Source of the DNA: Paulownia fortunei | Taxonomy: Eukaryota > Streptophyta > Magnoliopsida > Lamiales > Paulowniaceae | Reading direction: 5' to 3' | Length of the DNA: 64,000 nucleotides | NCBI GenBank assembly: GCA_019321725.1 | Contig: CM033110.1 | Location: 9,479,278-9,543,277 of the forward strand | Shown: one piece after another, positions 59,176 through 64,000 of the stretch | Position numbering within the stretch: position 1 is the stretch's first letter | Layout of the letters: the number at the start of each line of letters is the position of its first letter | The notes under the pieces: generated by a model | The model's database searches: none | The model's input: only the letters and a program-made list of their open reading frames with translations | What the model was told of the DNA's origin: nothing | Program-made: the position numbers and the translations under genes

Positions 59176-60942
59176 TCTAGTACCTGATCCGAATTATTTA
59201 TTTTGTTTCAAGTTATGGTAATCCTCATAACTAGAATATATCAATAAGCCCATGAATTATAAATAATTTATATGGGCTTAGCTCCACTTTAATTAATTAA
59301 AAATTACCAATATTGTTATTTTCGCTTAATTTTATGAATAAATGATTGAGGCACCATCTTAGAAGTCTTTTCTTGCCCGTTTAGCTCTAATTAGGGAGTT
59401 TTTGAACCCATAGGAGGTATTTAACCATATTAGCTTGCTAAAACCCTACATATATATGTGATATGAAGACCTGGGGATTTTTCATATGCCATCAGACTTT
59501 CACACGAAAATTCACCCCACAAGACTCTAAATTTCTCTACAAGTTCATCCTAGGTGAAGAAGATCGCAAAGAGGAAATCGAAGAACCTAAGGATATATCA
59601 TTCTATTCACATCCTTGAGATAGTACCTGGACTTTCTTGTATCGTGTTTCATCACATTAATCATAGGGATAAGTTATGTATGATGTTTATGAGGTGTTAA
59701 AACTTTTTGATATTAAGTTAGAGGAAAGACGAAAGAGAATGAGCGACTATCCGCTGCAATGTTTGGCTGACTAAATTTTCTTGTTTTGTTTTCTATTTTG
59801 ATTCCTCTGGGTGTATTAGGGCGTTGACTCATTACGATATGTTTGTATATAGGATTTAAGTGATCCAAACTAATTTTTAGATTAAGGGAAAGCAAACTCT
59901 GAGACGAGTAAGGTTCTTCCCTCTATGTTTTTGTAAAATATGGTATCTCAATATATGTGTTTTTTGTTTAAATGGTCCTTTTTTTGTATAAAAAAGGATT
60001 TGAACATGATATGTCTAAATTTTCTATTATGTAAAGCCTATCATGTGATCCCATGTTTATGAACATGAAAAAAAAATTCTGATAAAAGAAATTAACTAAT
60101 GATTATTGCTCTGAATGAATTGGGAGTCTATTGGTATGAACGAGTTCTGAAATTCCGTCCATGTTGTGGGTTATAGTAGAACGAGACCCTTTTAATGGGG
60201 ATAATAGTTAAGGCCTTCCTATGGATGATAATAGTAGTTCTAGATCCTCTTAACAAGGATAATTCATAAGATTTGATCAAGTTAACCAATTGAAAATTCC
60301 AAAAGTTCATGAGCATAACTAAATAAATAAACAAATTTTGATTTGTGATAAGTTACATGCTCTATTAATTTAGCAAGTTTTGAAAGTATTTGTTCTGAAA
60401 TAGTCTAATAAGTATGATTTTCTAATTATTTTCTTGGTATAATGCGAAAAGTGATAACATGATATATGTATGTCTTTTCAAATTATTTTAATGTTGAAAG
60501 ATAGTTTTTTTTTTGGAAGAGAATGAAAACCATGATTTTGTTTATGCTTTCCGTGTTATGTATGTAACTTATTCAAATTCAGTAGAAGGTCAAGAAACTA
60601 TTTAATAGATAGTTTATCACTCGTACCACTACTTTAACCATTTTTGCATAGGACTTATACGAGAACCACGAGAACAATCAATTCTGGGGCTGGTGGTAAG
60701 ATTTTCAAGTTCAATATTTTATTTATTGCATAAAAGATTAGTTTATTGCTTAAGACAATTTTCTAAGGTTTGTAATATTTAAGATTGATTCCTAAGCTTA
60801 AGTATCTTATCTTTGTTGCGATAATTTTGAGATTAAGAAATAATATTTTATGTACTTGAGTATGTTCTGATTCTATAGCTTAATGTTTCGGAGTCCTTTG
60901 GGCGAGCATTACTGTGTTATGACCCAAATTTGGGGCGTGACA
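59176..60942 (+). mobile_element. 3' LTR of the copia-interrupted chromovirus
   Basis: It follows the polypurine tract, starting TCTAGTACCTGATCC (an altered TGTAGTACC-type start). It ends TTTGGGGCGTGACA near 60942, the usual chromovirus LTR end. A TATA-like 'acatatatatgtg' lies near 59447. No 5' partner was found in the window. Confidence 0.75.
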
Positions 60943-61217
60943 CATATAATCATTGAGAAATAGGAAGAGATATTGCAAGTTGTTAAAGTCCGTGAGACTT
61001 ATGAATTATTATTGGCATTATTTGATCAAAATAGTAAGTGCAATTTAATAAGTCTTCTAATTAAGGTAGGTTAGGTTTTGCATGTTTAATAAGAGTTTTA
61101 ATGCTAAACTAACTCTTGCTTATGTGTTTTCTTGTAGAAATCAAACTCTCTTACTTACCATATTAGATTGATTTATAAATACAAGCTTGTGGTATTTATG
61201 AAAATAAATCTATAAGA
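60943..61217. other. Unassigned spacer
   Basis: AT-rich sequence with no motif or ORF of note. It separates the chromovirus LTR from a coding-like stretch. Confidence 0.3.
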
Positions 61218-61421
61218 TGTCTTCTAATAATTCTGTGTCTAATTGGAAAGGAAGTAGAGTTATTATGGACTTACCTTAGGAAGAGGAGACTTGGCAGATT
61301 TCCTACCTACCAAGAAGTCGTGTATCATTATTTAGAGAAGGAAATTATTATAATCTTGAACTCCAAGATTCAGATTTATACACGATAGTTAATGGTAGAA
61401 TTATGAAAGAAAAGTCTTTGT
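61218..61421 (+). pseudogene. Unidentified coding-like stretch, one internal stop
   Basis: An ATG at 61218 opens a frame of about 67 codons with a single stop (TAG) at codon 21. It closes at 61419-61421. The composition is balanced and protein-like, with Trp, Tyr and charged residues ('WQISYLPRSRVSLFREGN' after the stop). It ends just before a TATA-containing region. I do not recognise the family. It may be the tail of an ORF from an older retroelement or pararetrovirus-like insertion, or an ORF carried in the U3 part of the copia LTR that follows. Confidence 0.35.
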
Positions 61422-61439
61422 AATAGATTATGAATCTTT

Positions 61440-62019
61440 CCTTGTATTTATATAGGAATCAACTAGAGTGTTTTGTATATTTAAATACAACACACATTAG
61501 TTTGAGCTGCTGATTTTAGAGAAGAAATCCGGAGAATATAGGCAGCCGATTCCCTCTCCAATGCATAAAAAAGATTATGATTGAAATTCGAGTTTCAAGC
61601 CAGCACTGGAGATTTAAGTCTATTCCAGACTACATCGGAACAACACATTGAACCTCCTTCGGGAGAAGAAGGTGAGTTCTCGGGAGAGCAGATTCAAGTT
61701 GAGGATCTTGCAAACAAGTCCATCGGTGAAGCAATACAAGAACGACGTCAAAACAAAGAGGGAGTCTTTGGTTTTGTGTTATAAGTCCAATTATTATATT
61801 GTATTAAAATTTACTGATAGTGGATTATTTTATCTCTAGGCGTGGCCTCGAGGAGTAGGATATTGAGATCCGAACCTCGTTAAAATTGCTGGTGTCAATT
61901 TTAAATTCTATTGTGCATGTCGTTTTATGTTCTAATCTTTGTTCAAATATTAATTGGAACATAACAAATATAGTAAACTGTTTAATCGAATTAATTGAAT
62001 TCGACAATAAATTCTAACA
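61440..62019 (+). mobile_element. copia 5' LTR (R/U5 part; start unresolved)
   Basis: It ends ATTCTAACA at 62019, two bases before the primer site. Near 61842-61900 'gcgtggcctcgaggagtagg...ccgaacctcgttaaaa' is the paired sequence common in copia U5 regions. TATA-like boxes occur at 61460-61470 and 61477-61489. The ORF 61581-61784 would then be leader sequence. The LTR start was not found. Confidence 0.6.
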
Positions 62020-62021
62020 AG

Positions 62022-62034
62022 TGGCATCAATAGC
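62022..62034 (+). other. Primer binding site, diverged initiator-Met type
   Basis: TGGCATCAATAGC differs from the usual TGGTATCAGAGC at a few positions and has the right place, two bases after the LTR end and 60 bp before gag. Confidence 0.7.
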
Positions 62035-62094
62035 ATACACTAGATATACTTAGTGAGATATTGGATTAATTTGTTTTCGAATCTTTGCAGATAT

Positions 62095-63316
62095 GAATAT
62101 CCTATGAGAAGGAGGTTCAGTTTCGTGTCCACCATTACTAGAAGGTTCCAACTACTCATATTGGAAAGCTAGAATGAGAGCCTTCATAAAATCAATTAAT
62201 GAGAAGGCATGGAAATCTGTTGTCTCCGGTTGGCAATATCCAATAATGGAGAATGAGAAAAAGGAAGTTATTCTCAAGCCTGAAGATTTGTGGACAACAT
62301 TGGACAATGAACTTGCAAGCTGCAATTCCAAGGCTCTGAATGCTATTTTCAGCGCTGTTGACTCAAATCAATTCCAGTTGATTGCAACTTATGAAACTGC
62401 CAAGGAAGCATGGGACATACTTCAAGTAGTTTATATGAAGGAACAACATTCGTCAAACTTTCTAAGCTGCAAATGTTAGCTTCCAGATTTGAAGACCTCA
62501 TGATGGAAGATAACGAAACCATTATTGAATTCAACGCCAAACTTTGTGACATTGCAAATGAGTGTCATGCCTTAGGTGAAAAGTATGATGTCACAAAGCT
62601 GGTAAGGAAGACACTAAGATCCCCACCTAATAGGTTTGCTCACAAAGTTACTGCTATCGAGGAGGCCAAAGATGTGACCATTATGCGTATTGATGAACTT
62701 ATGGGTTCACTTTAGACATTCAAGATGAATTTGAAACAAAATAAAAGGCAGAAAGAGAAGAGAATTTCGTTGCAAGGTGAATCTCATGAAATCGAAGATG
62801 ATACTCAAACTGATGATCAGGACATGACTGATCATGTGGTTCTTCTTACACAAAACTTCCAAAAGTTTTTGAAAACCCAGAAATCTAAAGGAGGTAAGAA
62901 TTCTGATACTCCTAGATATAAAAGTGCTTCTAATTCTTCTTCATTTTCTAATGACAGGAAAGACAAACGGATCCAATGCAAGAGTGTGAAAGATATGGAC
63001 ATATTCAATTAGAATATGAAAACACTCTCAAGAAGAAGAAGGGAAGGTCACTAAACATAACTTGGAGTGATGCTGATTCAGATGATAATCAGGAAGAACG
63101 TGATGATGTTGTGAGCAACTGTGTTGCTTTATCTGTGAAACAAGATGCAATTATCCAGTCTGGAAAATGTTATGTCACAAGTCATGTTCAAACACCAGTT
63201 GGAACATCATGTATTCCAGAAGCTAGTACTGACTTTGTTTCAAAAGGTAAAGAAAAAGTTGTTCAAAGTTTTTCTACTGATGAGATTTTTGACTGCAGTA
63301 GTGATGAAGAAGAGTG
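62095..63316 (+). pseudogene. SIRE-like copia gag, cut by an LTR insertion
   Basis: Gag runs from an ATG at 62095, with a stop after four codons. Then come 'LLEGSNYSYWKARMRAFIKS', 'LNAIFSAVDSNQFQLIATYE' (62174-62479) and, after a frameshift, 'LQMLASRFEDLMMEDNETII' (62410-62715). A stop at 62713 and another frameshift follow. The zinc knuckle near 62980-63025 reads Cys-x2-Cys...His...Tyr ('ECERYGHIQLEY'), so the last Cys is lost. The last stretch, 62976-63316, is acidic and ends 'FDCSSDEEE'. Its stop codon TGA is the first three bases of the LTR inserted at 63317. Confidence 0.88.
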
Positions 63317-64000
63317 ATAAGTTAGTTTTATACCAACAATTCATATACCTTTTGATTAACATTTGGTTTATTTTCAAGTGTTTGTGTTACTTTTTATGCA
63401 TTTAGTGTGAAATCTTGTAGGTAATGATAATAAGAGAAGAAAATGGAAAGAAATAAAAAAAAACTTGATTGAAATGTTGAAGAATTCGAGTTGTGGTGCC
63501 ACTGATGGCAGTTTTGGTATTTCAATCATAAATCTCAGGCCTAATTTCATATAAACTTTATTATTAATCTATTGGAAAGCCAGGATATATATCTACAACT
63601 TCTATGTTTACTAAAAATCCAATTCGGTCAATTTCAATGAGAAAAATCGAGTTCAAGAGTCAGCACTGGGCTGCAATTTTCTGGGATGACACATTTTGGT
63701 ATTTCCAACATAACTCTCTACAAAGAGGTCATATTTAGTTGATTCAAGTTCTAATGGAAAGCCAACATATATAGATAAAATTAATATGAAGACACCAAAA
63801 TCTATTTTGGCCTCTAATATGGTGAGAAATCAGTTGAAAGAGGCTACAATGATGCAGAAACTGATTCTGGGCAGCAAGTGCAGCGCCTAGGCGCTGCCTT
63901 CTAGCGCCTAGGCGTTGTACACACTGCTTTGGATAGACAAGGCAGTGCCTAGGCACTTCTAATCAGTGCCTAGGCACTGCCGGGCGGACAAGTAAGGTTA
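63317..64000 (+). mobile_element. Family B LTR, start only (continues beyond window)
   Basis: It starts TGATAAGTTAGTTTTATACC at 63317 inside the copia gag and matches 34558 onward and the reverse of 24109 downward. The five bases before it are AAGAG. The window ends before the LTR does. From 63883 it carries a cluster of CCTAGG-centred palindromes not seen in the other copies. Confidence 0.88.
63883..63977. repeat. Four 12-bp palindromes centred on CCTAGG
   Basis: GCGCCTAGGCGC (63883-63894), GCGCCTAGGCGT (63904-63915), GTGCCTAGGCAC (63945-63956) and GTGCCTAGGCAC (63966-63977) have start-to-start spacings of 21, 41 and 21 bases. The matching area in other LTR copies has only one or two relics ('cagcgccaggct', 'cagcgcctacgtg'). 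Confidence 0.9.

Noticed and set aside
1..64000. A new multi-gene system (defence, biosynthetic or regulatory)
   Set aside because: All recognisable proteins are gag, protease, RT, RNase H, integrase, CACTA transposases or the putative plant transposon protein. No group of non-transposon genes is present.

Overview
The window is about 64 kb of AT-rich plant genomic DNA made up almost entirely of nested, decayed transposable elements. I find no host gene that I can support. The sequence shows Ty1/copia and Ty3/gypsy polyprotein fragments, LTRs with plant tRNA-primed binding sites (Asp and initiator-Met types), and one CACTA (En/Spm) DNA transposon with TNP2-like and TNP1/Transposase_24-like genes. 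This mix indicates a flowering plant, and the region looks like gene-poor, repeat-rich (heterochromatin-like) DNA. The species cannot be told from the sequence. There is one assembly gap of 100 N (25479-25578).

Layout. 1-1535: an Athila/Tat-type LTR (+). 1536-3440: AT-rich repeat 'R2'. About 3440-9000: a SIRE-like copia element (-) with its 5' LTR at 8454 upward. 9100-11980: unassigned. 12120-13440: a broken ORF of the 'putative plant transposon protein' family. 13455-17059: a chromovirus (-) reduced by internal deletion, flanked by the 5-bp duplication GTGGG. 17070-22230: Athila/Tat pol (-), split by a 2.8-kb solo LTR (19077-21881) flanked by GTATC. 22734-25478: two LTRs around only about 200 bp, with a PBS. 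25579-27830: Athila gag and LTR (-). 27840-36107: several Athila/Tat fragments (+). 36108-40911: chromovirus pol and 3' LTR (+), the same LTR family as the solo LTR. 40918-51337: a probable LTR split by a complete CACTA element (42557-50542, target duplication ATA). 51900-60942: a chromovirus (+) split by a copia element (-; 53570-about 57595). About 61440-63316: copia LTR and SIRE-like gag (+), cut by another Athila/Tat LTR that runs off the window at 64000.

None of the polyproteins is intact. Several have lost catalytic residues: the integrase Glu is a stop codon in one copy and Lys in another, and YVDD has become YVDG. The value of the window is the order of insertions that the target duplications and broken reading frames reveal. 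The best-preserved complete unit is the CACTA element. It has terminal inverted repeats, hairpin-forming subterminal repeats and two degenerate multi-exon genes. I see no evidence for a new defence, metabolic or regulatory system. The least explained pieces are a coding-like stretch at 61218-61421, the unassigned 9.1-12.0 kb region, and a CCG/CAC-rich leader inside the CACTA element.
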